From the NCBI GenBank assembly GCA_022766515.1, contig JALEPA010000217.1:1-32274 (forward strand): a stretch of DNA of 32,274 nucleotides. Reading direction: 5' to 3'. Below the pieces are notes generated by a model. It was not told the origin of the DNA. It did no database searches and worked only from the letters and a program-made list of their open reading frames with translations. Positions 17,647 to 26,302 of this stretch are shown piece after piece. Numbering within the stretch: the first letter of the stretch is position 1; each line of letters begins with the position of its first letter. The stretch comes from Lachnospiraceae bacterium (GTDB taxonomy: Bacteria; Bacillota; Clostridia; Lachnospirales; Lachnospiraceae). A program made the position numbers and the translations under genes.

Positions 17647-19320
17647 TCAAAAATCGAAGAAGTTTTTACCGAAGCTTTCCTTGGTGTTTTTATGTCGTTT
17701 ATGGTAGTTGACACCTTTTTTGTTTCGCTTTGTTTTCTCTTTTTTAGCACGAGGCTTGTCATAGTGTTTGCTATGATTGCGGCGGTTTGAACTGCCACTG
17801 TACAGCGAATCTTTGCTGCGTCGTTTTTGCTTTGCGTGATGCCGTTTGCCACCTTTGCTCTGGTAACCGCCCCTTCTGCTTCGTCTTCGGCGTCTGCGGC
17901 TTCCCGGTGTAAGGCGATGAAGCGATACTGCGATCACGATGATCAACAGCAATGCCGCTACGATAATAATAATACTTCCGGCAAGCTGGTTATGGAAGAT
18001 CTTTCCCACCTTTTTGGAGATGGAACGGAATCCATTGGAAATCTTTGCAAAGATCCGAATTTTGTTTCGGTTTTTAGCTGTTTTATTTTCAATGTCGCTA
18101 ATCTCACTGTTGACAACATTTCGAGATGCCTCATCCAAATGCTCCGATGAATCTGACATCTTATATAAGATATCCGAAGAACCAACGGTTCGATTGTTGT
18201 AGGTATAAGTAATCTTTCCGATCACATTATCCCCTTTTTGCAATTTAGCATTGGTATCATAGGAGATGGACTGCTTTGCCTCGGATAATGGCACATCCTT
18301 TGGCAATACGACAGTGGAATCTTCTGCTAAATGTACCGGAGATTCGTCTGCGTTGAAGTAGCTGCCGTAATTATTAAACAGATCCGCATTCAGTTCGGTG
18401 TTATCTTGGTTGACCGTATATTTTTGATACTTCTCAAAACCAAAGTTTAATAATTTGGTCGAATCCGTGTACTCATTTGGCTCGCCCTGCTTTGGTCCGG
18501 CAGCCTTCATGATGACACAGACAAGCTCCATGCCGTCTTTCTCGGCGTAAGTGACCAGCGTATTTTGCGCAACCTGTGTATAACCTGTTTTTCCACCGAT
18601 CGCATATTTGTATTCATATTGTGGATTTCTCCAACCGTAAATCATCTGATGATGGTTGTTCCACACTCGTTTTTGCTTGTGCGTGTTTGTCTTGGCGCAC
18701 ACATACGATTTCGTTCCACACACTTTGCGAAACGCGGATGATTTCATGGCTTGTCTGGCAATGACTGCCATATCATAAGCGGTTGTATAATGCTTTGGAT
18801 CAGGAAGTCCGTTCGGGTTGTTGAAATGAGTATCTTTCAAGCCAAGTTCTTTAACTCGCTGATTCATCATGTCGACAAAGTTTTTGATCGATCCGGCAAC
18901 ATGCTCACCGGTTGCCAGACATACTTCGTTGGCGGACTCCAGCATGATCGCATATAAGCACTGCTCCACAGATAATTTTTCACCGGGATCGGAATATATC
19001 GTGGAACTTCCTCGTTCGATGCCGTATGCGGCTGTCTGCGACACGGTTACGGTATCACTCAAAGCTGCATTTTCCGCAAGCAGCATGGAAGTCATGATCT
19101 TGGTAATGCTGGCAGGGTAATGTTTTTTGTGAATGTTCTTCTGATATAAAATAGTTCCGGTGGATAACTCCATCACAATGGCAGAATCACTGGACAGACT
19201 GCTTTTTGCAGGACCGGACGGCCATTTGGTCGCTGCCTGTGCGGTGGAATTTGGAATCGTGATCCCGGGAATAAGCATTACACCTGTTAATAAAGTTGCA
19301 AGTATCCGTTTGATTTTCAT
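17647..19320 (-). CDS. dacA: D-alanyl-D-alanine carboxypeptidase (S11/PBP5-like) with C-terminal TM and highly basic tail
   Basis: SITK, SAN and KTG active-site motifs (YPASITKIMTSML, LESANEVCLA, AIGGKTGYTQ); TM then SRRRRRRSRRGG... Confidence 0.92.
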   Translation of the reverse strand: MKIKRILATLLTGVMLIPGITIPNSTAQAATKWPSGPAKSSLSSDSAIVMELSTGTILYQKNIHKKHYPASITKIMTSMLLAENAALSDTVTVSQTAAYGIERGSSTIYSDPGEKLSVEQCLYAIMLESANEVCLATGEHVAGSIKNFVDMMNQRVKELGLKDTHFNNPNGLPDPKHYTTAYDMAVIARQAMKSSAFRKVCGTKSYVCAKTNTHKQKRVWNNHHQMIYGWRNPQYEYKYAIGGKTGYTQVAQNTLVTYAEKDGMELVCVIMKAAGPKQGEPNEYTDSTKLLNFGFEKYQKYTVNQDNTELNADLFNNYGSYFNADESPVHLAEDSTVVLPKDVPLSEAKQSISYDTNAKLQKGDNVIGKITYTYNNRTVGSSDILYKMSDSSEHLDEASRNVVNSEISDIENKTAKNRNKIRIFAKISNGFRSISKKVGKIFHNQLAGSIIIIVAALLLIIVIAVSLHRLTPGSRRRRRRSRRGGYQSKGGKRHHAKQKRRSKDSLYSGSSNRRNHSKHYDKPRAKKEKTKRNKKGVNYHKRHKNTKESFGKNFFDF

Positions 19321-19480
19321 AGTTTTCCCCTATTCCGAAGTATGCGGTATTGAAAACACGAGGCCAATCTGCGTGTCAGCGGGGTGCATACAATAGAGAA
19401 TACTTCAGCTTTTCTTAAATTTATATAAAGTGGTTTTAGAATACGGCAAGTATGTGTTATACTGTATCCAAAAAGAAAAG

Positions 19481-19552
19481 CACTCCCAGTAGGAATCGAA
19501 CCTACAACTGCCCCTTAGGAGGGGGCTGTTATATCCATTTAACTATGAGAGC
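19481..19552 (-). tRNA. tRNA-Arg (anticodon CCT), no encoded CCA
   Basis: Reverse complement folds as GCTCTCA/TGGGAGT acceptor, GTTA/TAAC D-stem, GCCCC-CTCCTAA-GGGGC anticodon arm, GTAGG-TTCGATT-CCTAC T-arm. Confidence 0.93.
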
Positions 19553-19563
19553 ACACATGGATA

Positions 19564-19592
19564 ATTTTAACATACGCAGGGGAGAGCGTCAA
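19564..19592 (-). promoter_or_regulatory. Promoter TTGACG-N17-TAAAAT for tRNA-Arg
   Basis: On the minus strand: -35 at 19587-19592, -10 at 19564-19569. Confidence 0.7.
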
Positions 19593-19621
19593 GAAAGACA
19601 GTATGAAGAATGGAGGCTACA

Positions 19622-21061
19622 ATGGAAGATCATACAAATCATACAGAGGATAGAGAAAATAAAGAAAATAAGGATCATCAGGATTATGAGGATGTCTGCT
19701 ATATCTGCCGTCGTCCGGAAAGCAAGGCTGGTAAAATGATGCATATTCCACAGGGAATCTGCATTTGCAGCGATTGCATGCAGAAGACTTTTGATTCGAT
19801 GAATAACATGGGTGGATTTCCGGGTATGCCATATATGGATATGTTTACGATGGGACAGCCACCACAGTATGAACAGGTGCCAAACCGTCAGAAATTAAAG
19901 AAGAAAAAGCCACAGGAGAAGGCGGAAAAAGATAAAAAGGCAGGAGAAGTTGTCTTTGATATCGAACATTTACCGGCTCCTCATATTATTAAGGGACAGC
20001 TGGATGAGTATGTCGTAGGTCAGGAATATGCCAAAAAGGTTATGTCTGTGGCGGTGTACAATCATTATAAGAGAGTTCTGACGGATTCGATGGACGATAT
20101 TGAGATTGAGAAATCTAATATGTTGATGATCGGACCGACCGGATGTGGAAAGACTTATCTGGTCAAGACGCTTGCCAGATTGCTGCAGGTGCCTTTGGCA
20201 ATCACGGATGCAACATCATTGACCGAGGCTGGTTATATCGGAGACGATGTGGAGAGCGTTTTGTCCAAATTGTTGGCGGCAGCAGATAATGATGTTGAAA
20301 AAGCGGAACATGGTATTGTTTTTATTGATGAGATTGATAAAATTGCCAAGAAGCAAAACGCAAAGAGCAGGGATGTGAGTGGTGAATCCGTTCAGCAGGG
20401 AATGTTAAAATTGCTGGAAGGTGCAGATGTGGAAGTGCCGGTTGGTGCGACCAACAAAAATGCGATGGTGCCAATGACCACGATCAATACGCGCAATATT
20501 TTGTTTATTTGCGGCGGTGCATTTCCGGAACTGGATAAGACGATCAAGAATCGTTTGACAAAGCAGGCTTCGATCGGTTTTATGTCCGAGTTAAAGGATC
20601 GTTATGACGAAGAGGAGAATATTTTGGAGAAAGTGACGACGGAAGATCTGCGCGAATTTGGCATGATCCCTGAGTTTTTAGGTCGTTTGCCGGTGATCTT
20701 TTCACTGCAGGCAATGACCGAGGATATGCTTGCGGAGGTATTGACCAGACCAAAGAATGCAATCTTGAAACAGTATCAGAAGCTGTTGGCACTTGATGAA
20801 GTAGATCTTCGTTTTGATGATGAAGCGATCCATGCGATTGCAAAAAAAGCAGCAGAAAAGAAGACAGGCGCACGAGCACTGCGTGCGATCATTGAAGAAT
20901 TTATGCTTGATATTATGTATGAGATTCCAAAGGATGATCTGATCGGTAGAGTCACGATCACGAAGGATTATATCGAGAAGAAAGGTTCTCCACAGATTGA
21001 AATGCGCGGAAGCGGTGAGGCAAAGCTGTTGACACAGCGCCAGGATTTTCATAAAGAGTAA
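19622..21061 (+). CDS. clpX: ATP-dependent Clp protease ATP-binding subunit ClpX
   Basis: N-terminal Cys4 zinc domain (CYIC...CSDC); Walker A GPTGCGKTYLVKTLA, GYIGDDVES pore loop, VFIDEIDKIAKK, IGF loop (QASIGFMSELK). Confidence 0.92.
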   Translation: MEDHTNHTEDRENKENKDHQDYEDVCYICRRPESKAGKMMHIPQGICICSDCMQKTFDSMNNMGGFPGMPYMDMFTMGQPPQYEQVPNRQKLKKKKPQEKAEKDKKAGEVVFDIEHLPAPHIIKGQLDEYVVGQEYAKKVMSVAVYNHYKRVLTDSMDDIEIEKSNMLMIGPTGCGKTYLVKTLARLLQVPLAITDATSLTEAGYIGDDVESVLSKLLAAADNDVEKAEHGIVFIDEIDKIAKKQNAKSRDVSGESVQQGMLKLLEGADVEVPVGATNKNAMVPMTTINTRNILFICGGAFPELDKTIKNRLTKQASIGFMSELKDRYDEEENILEKVTTEDLREFGMIPEFLGRLPVIFSLQAMTEDMLAEVLTRPKNAILKQYQKLLALDEVDLRFDDEAIHAIAKKAAEKKTGARALRAIIEEFMLDIMYEIPKDDLIGRVTITKDYIEKKGSPQIEMRGSGEAKLLTQRQDFHKE

Positions 21062-21094
21062 ATGCAGTGAATTAGGAAAAAGCATAATAATAAG

Positions 21095-21129
21095 AAGTCA
21101 TCATATCATATGGTATGGTGACTTTTTTA
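21095..21129 (+). terminator. Rho-independent terminator of clpX
   Basis: AAGTCATCATA/TATGGTGACTT stem (one G-U) followed by TTTTT. Confidence 0.8.
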
Positions 21130-21137
21130 CCTTAATC

Positions 21138-21155
21138 TTAATAGGAAACTTCTCG
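21138..21155. repeat. Partial copy of the 11436 element (TTAATAGGAAACTTCTCG)
   Basis: Close match to TTAATAGGAAACTGTTCG at 11438-11455. Confidence 0.5.
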
Positions 21156-21200
21156 TAATGTCACCAAGAATTGGTCGCTGTTTTGTGGAGGGGGGATTTG

Positions 21201-22937
21201 GTGGACTGTCAGGAGCAGATCTATTCGGAAGAATATCAGGATTATTTGGTGGAGTACACGGGTGATGATGAACTTTTCAAGAGATGGTATGGGGTAGATT
21301 GTTATCAGAGAGCTTCGGAGCAGTTTGCCGTTGTCTATCGTCAGGGAAAGGAAGTGCAGTTTGATATTTTGTCCGGACTTTTGATGGTGCCAAAATGCTA
21401 TGGACTACTGTCCTCTCAACAGGTGTTGGAGGAAATGGGAGTGGCAGCCGTGCAAAGACAACCGGCATTGGGATTATACGGAACCGGCGTGATCATGGGA
21501 TTTGTAGACACAGGTATTGATTACACGCATCCGGCATTCATGAATGAGGACGGCACCAGTCGGATCATGAGTATTTGGGATCAAACGATCAGAGATGGGG
21601 AAAATATACCGGAAGGGTTTGCATATGGCACGGAATATCGTACGGAGCAGATCAATGAGGCGTTGCAGGCGGAGAATCCTTTGGAGATCGTACCAAGCAG
21701 AGATACCAATGGACATGGGACTTTTATGGCGGGAGTGGCGTGCGGAAGCCGCTCGGAAGAGTACTCTTTTGCCGGAGTGGCGCCGTATGCATCCATTTGT
21801 GTCGTAAAATGCAAACCTGCAAAGCAAAATCTCAAATCTTATTATCAGATTGCCGATTCGGTGGAGTGTTACAGTGAAGGCGATATTATGCTGGGGATCC
21901 GCTATTTGTGGAAAATGGCGGTGGATCGGCATATACCGCTTGTGTTATGCATCGGAATGGGAACGAATATGGGTGGACACCAGGGAGGCGGTGTGCTGGG
22001 CGAACTGATCCAATATTATGGAAGTTTTCGGGGTACTTTTATGGTGGCGGCAGGGGGAAACGAAGCGAATGTGTCCAGACATTATCACGGCAGATCAATT
22101 GCAGCGGGTGCTGTGGAAGAAGTTGAGCTGCGTGTAGATCAGGACCGCGATGGCTTTACAATGGAATTGTGGAGCGATGCGCCGGAGCTCTATTCTGTGG
22201 GACTTATCTCGCCAAGTGGAGAATATAGCGGCAGAACGACGGCTAGGCAGGGAGAGAAACGCCAAATTAATTTTTTACTGGAAGATACAACGGTAGAGAT
22301 CGAGTATATTATCGTGGCACAGGAAAATGGCGATGAATGTATCCGTTTTCGTTTTCGTCATCCTGCGGAAGGAATCTGGCGGATTCGAGTATTTAGCGAA
22401 AATAATACAACGGGAAGTTTTCATATTTGGCTGCCGATGCGGGAAATTTTACCGGGTAATACTTATTTTTTGCAGTCAGATCCGGATACTACGATCTGTG
22501 ATCCGGCAAATAACATGGGGATCATCACGGTTGCCTATTATGATTCGGCTACGGATGCTGTCAATATTGATTCGAGCCGGGGATACGCCCGGAATGGTTT
22601 TGTGAAACCGGATATTGCAGCACCGGGTGTAAATATTTTGGGTCCTTTGCCATTTTATGGAACGACGCTTGCAACTACGCCTGTAGAAAGAGAAGAGCAG
22701 GCAAGGTATGGATATGAAAGTGGATCCAGCGTGGGAGCAGCACTGGCGGCGGGTGCGGTCTGTCTGCTGGTGGAGTGGGGTTCTGTGCGTGGGAATGATA
22801 TTTCTATGGACACGGTGACTGTCAAGAAATATTTGATTCGGGGAGCAGACCGTTCGGGGATGGAATATCCAAATCGTCTATGGGGGAATGGTCAGCTGAA
22901 TCTGTTTGGTGTGTTTGATGCTCTTCGTCCAAAGTGA
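21201..22937 (+). CDS. S8 subtilisin-family serine protease, Csp-like
   Basis: Triad motifs FVDTGIDYTHPAF, NGHGTFMAGVACGS, ESGSSVGAALAAGAVCLL; GNGQLNLFGVFDALR end. GTG start after GGAGGGGGG. Confidence 0.88.
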   Translation: MDCQEQIYSEEYQDYLVEYTGDDELFKRWYGVDCYQRASEQFAVVYRQGKEVQFDILSGLLMVPKCYGLLSSQQVLEEMGVAAVQRQPALGLYGTGVIMGFVDTGIDYTHPAFMNEDGTSRIMSIWDQTIRDGENIPEGFAYGTEYRTEQINEALQAENPLEIVPSRDTNGHGTFMAGVACGSRSEEYSFAGVAPYASICVVKCKPAKQNLKSYYQIADSVECYSEGDIMLGIRYLWKMAVDRHIPLVLCIGMGTNMGGHQGGGVLGELIQYYGSFRGTFMVAAGGNEANVSRHYHGRSIAAGAVEEVELRVDQDRDGFTMELWSDAPELYSVGLISPSGEYSGRTTARQGEKRQINFLLEDTTVEIEYIIVAQENGDECIRFRFRHPAEGIWRIRVFSENNTTGSFHIWLPMREILPGNTYFLQSDPDTTICDPANNMGIITVAYYDSATDAVNIDSSRGYARNGFVKPDIAAPGVNILGPLPFYGTTLATTPVEREEQARYGYESGSSVGAALAAGAVCLLVEWGSVRGNDISMDTVTVKKYLIRGADRSGMEYPNRLWGNGQLNLFGVFDALRPK

Positions 22938-23139
22938 GAGCCTTGACTTCGCGAAGGAGGACGCGGTAGCGCAGATAGGCAGCATTTAACTCATAGATGT
23001 AGCTGTCGATCAGATCCTGTTCCTCGACCAAGTCCAGTCTGGCATAGGCGTCGGCTACATTTTTTTGCGCTTCCAACAATGATTTTTTCAGAAACACTTC
23101 TTTTTTGGGCTGAGGAGCCTTTCTTTCCAATAACTTCAT
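22822..23139 (-). CDS. DUF2508 (YaaL-like) family protein
   Basis: SLLEAQKNVADAYARLDLVEEQDLIDSYIYELNAAYLRYRVLLREVK; AGAAAGGATGG upstream on the minus strand. Confidence 0.75.
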   Translation of the reverse strand: MKLLERKAPQPKKEVFLKKSLLEAQKNVADAYARLDLVEEQDLIDSYIYELNAAYLRYRVLLREVKALTLDEEHQTHQTDSADHSPIDDLDIPSPNGLLPESNIS

Positions 23140-23266
23140 AGTTTACAACCATCCTTTCTATTAGCTTGTCAACGATAACTTTTCACATCTCTATGTAAGG
23201 AAGTTATTTCTAGTATAGGTAGCACAGGAAAGATTTATACCTACAAAATTACATGATGAAAGGGGT

Positions 23267-23557
23267 GTGATATGTTTGTATGCCACATTGATTATGGTAT
23301 TTGTAATTTTTTGCTATTTTGTAGGGAGGCATTATGGACGAAGTGTCGTTTTTGAGATGGGAATTGTCTTGGAACGAGTGCTGTCATGCCTGATAATTCA
23401 GGCTTTTTGCAACTTTTTCTTGCTTAGGATCAGGGATGATCTTGTGGTAAATATTACTGAAATTAGCATGGTACTTTCGGCAATTTTAGGGATACCGGGG
23501 ATTTTATTTTTGTATGCTTTTCGTTGGATTTCCACAATGATAGGGTATTATTTTTAG
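23267..23557 (+). CDS. BofA-like membrane protein (pro-sigma-K processing inhibitor family); start uncertain
   Basis: Three hydrophobic segments; C-terminal AILGIPGILFLYAF matches the BofA LGxPG motif; next to DUF2508. Confidence 0.65.
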   Translation: MICLYATLIMVFVIFCYFVGRHYGRSVVFEMGIVLERVLSCLIIQAFCNFFLLRIRDDLVVNITEISMVLSAILGIPGILFLYAFRWISTMIGYYF

Positions 23558-23582
23558 CATATTTTCACAGAAATGAAGGGGA

Positions 23583-23612
23583 TTGACAGCCGGAAAGGCA
23601 GGGTGCTATAGT
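23583..23612 (+). promoter_or_regulatory. Promoter TTGACA-N18-TATAGT (TGC-extended -10) upstream of the Tad operon
   Basis: Hexamers at 23583-23588 and 23607-23612. Confidence 0.65.
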
Positions 23613-23760
23613 TGCGTCACGCTTTTCCGGGGAGCAAAAAAACATGCAAAGCCTCATAGTACAACGAACACTGTCCGGAAAGCGAATAGGGATTAGGGGA
23701 GAACGGTCTGAACAGGGGAACGGGTACGATCGTACTCTCCATAAATGGGAGGTGAAATTC

Positions 23761-24699
23761 TTGAAGAAAATTACAGTGGCGATGTATGACGCGGAAGGTT
23801 ACACAGCCAGATTGGCAGAGTATTTTACGCATCATCAGTGTGATATTTTGGATGTGCGTTTGTTTACGAACGAGGAGAGTTTGCAAAAGTATTTTAACGC
23901 ACACTCTGTAGATCTGCTGCTTGTAGATGAAGATATGATGGATATGTTACCAAACCTATCGGATAAGGTACATAAGCAGATCTTGTTGTCAGATGGACAG
24001 CGTGTAAGAGAATCTGCCGCAGAGACGGTGCTGTTTAAATATCAATCTGCCGAGTGCATTTTGCAGGAAGTGTTATCTATGATCGCAGATGATGACAAAA
24101 TCTATGTGCCGACTCGAAAAAAGCAGATGGGTGGGACAAGATTTGTTGGTGTTTATGCACCGTTTGGTGGTGCCGGGGTGAGTACATTAGCACTTCGTTT
24201 GGCAAGGTCTTATGGTGGAACTGAAAAGTGTTTGTATGTCGATATGGAGCTGTTTGATGGCATAGGAAATGAGTTGGAGTCAAAAGCAGGGGATTCATGG
24301 AGAAATGTTTATCAAGGGGGAATGTCAGATCTGATTTTCTTTTTGCGGCAAAATAAGGACAAGCTGGGTTTGAAAGTGGAATCTTTGGTACGACACGGCG
24401 AACAGGTGGATTATATTGCTGCTGTTGAGGATTACCGGGATCTTTATCAGATGACAACGGAAAATTTACATCGGTTTTTGAGAGTCTTGGCGGAAGAGAC
24501 ACAGTATTCGCATATTGTGTTTGATATTGGCTTTTTTTCCGAGATGACAATGGAATTGTTAAAATGTTTGGATGCTTTTTATATGCCGCAGCCGCAGACG
24601 GATCGTCAGAGGAAAAAGCAACAGTCTTTTGAGAGCCTTTTGCGAAGGGAAGGTGAATTGGATGTTATTTCAGAGATCCAATATGTTGCGGTGGAGTAA
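23761..24699 (+). CDS. tadZ: TadZ/CpaE-like protein: receiver-like N-terminus plus atypical MinD/ParA-type ATPase domain
   Basis: TTG start after GGGAGGTG; GVYAPFGGAGVSTLALRLA deviant Walker A; first gene of tad cluster. Confidence 0.8.
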   Translation: MKKITVAMYDAEGYTARLAEYFTHHQCDILDVRLFTNEESLQKYFNAHSVDLLLVDEDMMDMLPNLSDKVHKQILLSDGQRVRESAAETVLFKYQSAECILQEVLSMIADDDKIYVPTRKKQMGGTRFVGVYAPFGGAGVSTLALRLARSYGGTEKCLYVDMELFDGIGNELESKAGDSWRNVYQGGMSDLIFFLRQNKDKLGLKVESLVRHGEQVDYIAAVEDYRDLYQMTTENLHRFLRVLAEETQYSHIVFDIGFFSEMTMELLKCLDAFYMPQPQTDRQRKKQQSFESLLRREGELDVISEIQYVAVE

Positions 24700-24831
24700 A
24701 CGAATCTGGCTGTTTGGAGTAAATGGATATAGCTATTTGGAATAAACGGATCTGGCTGCTTAGAGTAAATGGATATAGCTATTTGGAGTAAACGGATCTG
24801 GTTGCTTAGAGCAAACGAATCTGGTTGTTAA
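24694..24831 (+). repeat. Six tandem 23-bp repeats (ABABAC-like) between tadZ and tadA
   Basis: GAGTAAACGAATCTGGCTGTTTG / GAGTAAATGGATATAGCTATTTG / GAATAAACGGATCTGGCTGCTTA / GAGTAAATGGATATAGCTATTTG / GAGTAAACGGATCTGGTTGCTTA / GAGCAAACGAATCTGGTTGTTAA. Confidence 0.95.
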
Positions 24832-24889
24832 AGATTTTGTGCTCTTTGGCTACCTCAAGATGAGAGCAGAAAAAGGGTGGGTGTATGGC

Positions 24890-26149
24890 ATGGAACATGG
24901 TGAGATGCAAAATATTCAAGACGAGATTCAGCGGGAGATACTGGCAGAATTAGACAAGGATCGTGCTCTTACGGATGAAGAAATATGGGAAGAAATTCAA
25001 AGGAGAGTGTTGCGGCTTGGACAAAAAAGGTATTTGCCAATGGAGGAAAAGCAACAGTTAATTCAGCAGATCTTCAATTCACTGCGCAAGCTGGATGTTT
25101 TGCAGGAAATATTAGAAGATCCGGAGATTACAGAGATTATGGTCAATGGGTCGGAACATATTTTTGTAGAAAAAGAAGGCAAAATTGTTCCTTATCCGAA
25201 AAAGTTTTCCAGTGCCGGGAAGCTGGAGGATGTGATCCAACAGATCGTAAGCAAGATGAACCGTGTCGTCAATGAAGCCAGTCCGATTGTGGATGTGCGC
25301 CTGGAAGATGGTTCGCGTGTAAATGTCGTATTGCCGCCTGTAGCGATCAATGGACCGATTATGACGGTGCGCAAGTTCCCGGCATCTCCGCTTACAATGG
25401 AGAAGCTGATACAAATGCAGTCGATTACGAGAGAGGCGGCAGATTTTCTGAAAGTTCTGGTACAGTCTGGATATAACATCTTTATCAGTGGGGGAACAGG
25501 AAGTGGGAAAACGACTTTTCTCAATGCTCTTTCGGAGTTTATCCCGGCAGATGAGCGGGTCATCACGATTGAAGATTCTGCGGAACTGCAAATACAGGGG
25601 ATTCCCAATCTGGTTCGGTTGGAATCTCGCAGTGCTAATCTGGAAGGAAAAAATGAAGTGTCGATCCGTCAGCTGATCCGTTCTGCATTGCGAATGAGGC
25701 CGGATCGCATTGTGTTGGGAGAAGTAAGAGATGCGGCAGCTTGTGAATTGTTGAGTGCCATGAATACCGGACATGACGGAAGTCTGAGTACGGGTCATGC
25801 AAACAGTCCCGGTGATATGTTGAATCGCTTGGAAATGCTTGTCCTTATGGGGATGGATATTCCGTTGGAGGCGGTTCGAGCACAGATTGCATCTGCGATC
25901 GATCTGGTCGTGCAGTTGGGAAGGCTGCGGGATCGAAGTCGAAGGGTCTTGGCAATTGAAGAGGTGTTGCGGATTGAAAATGGACAGATTCTTAGGAACC
26001 AGATCTATCATTTTGAAGAGCAATCTACAGATGCGTCCGGAGCGGTAGCAGGAAAGCTGGTATGGACGGGAAATGAGATTGGGCGTCAGGAAAAATTGCA
26101 TTTAGCTGGAAGGACAGTTTGTTATGAAGGTGGGCGAATTGGTATCTGA
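24890..26149 (+). CDS. tadA: TadA/CpaF-type pilus assembly ATPase (start could be upstream at 24839)
   Basis: FISGGTGSGKTTFLNALSEFIP, ERVITIEDSAELQI, RPDRIVLGEVRDAAACELLSAMNTGHDGSLSTGHANS. Confidence 0.95.
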   Translation: MEHGEMQNIQDEIQREILAELDKDRALTDEEIWEEIQRRVLRLGQKRYLPMEEKQQLIQQIFNSLRKLDVLQEILEDPEITEIMVNGSEHIFVEKEGKIVPYPKKFSSAGKLEDVIQQIVSKMNRVVNEASPIVDVRLEDGSRVNVVLPPVAINGPIMTVRKFPASPLTMEKLIQMQSITREAADFLKVLVQSGYNIFISGGTGSGKTTFLNALSEFIPADERVITIEDSAELQIQGIPNLVRLESRSANLEGKNEVSIRQLIRSALRMRPDRIVLGEVRDAAACELLSAMNTGHDGSLSTGHANSPGDMLNRLEMLVLMGMDIPLEAVRAQIASAIDLVVQLGRLRDRSRRVLAIEEVLRIENGQILRNQIYHFEEQSTDASGAVAGKLVWTGNEIGRQEKLHLAGRTVCYEGGRIGI

Positions 26150-26171
26150 TGCCAAGAAAGCTTGTAATGTC

Positions 26172-26300
26172 TATTGAGAAAGTGGATGGCAGTGAAAGAC
26201 GGTCAAGTGATACTTGATGAGAAGGTGGATGGCAGCGAAAGAATATCAAGTGATATCTGTTGAGAAGGTGGCTTGTAGCGAAAGAAGGTGAAAGGATAGT
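26172..26300 (+). repeat. Three tandem 43-bp repeats between tadA and tadB
   Basis: TATTGAGAAAGTGGATGGCAGTGAAAGACGGTCAAGTGATACT / TGATGAGAAGGTGGATGGCAGCGAAAGAATATCAAGTGATATC / TGTTGAGAAGGTGGCTTGTAGCGAAAGAAGGTGAAAGGATAGT. Confidence 0.95.
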
Positions 26301-26302
26301 TG

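Noticed and set aside
19452-19739. 95-aa + strand ORF across the tRNA
   Set aside because: Spans the tRNA-Arg gene and overlaps clpX in another frame. No support.
23612-23700. c-di-GMP-I riboswitch in the tad leader (GCAAAGCC at 23646-23653)
   Set aside because: The box is present but the partner GGGCAAACC segment, the P1b stem and the GAAA tetraloop are not evident. An Infernal scan would settle it.
24694-24831. CRISPR-like array
   Set aside because: Units are contiguous 23-bp tandem repeats without spacers.
25112-26101. 329-aa minus-strand ORF antisense to tadA
   Set aside because: tadA is unmistakable on the + strand. The antisense ORF has no family resemblance.
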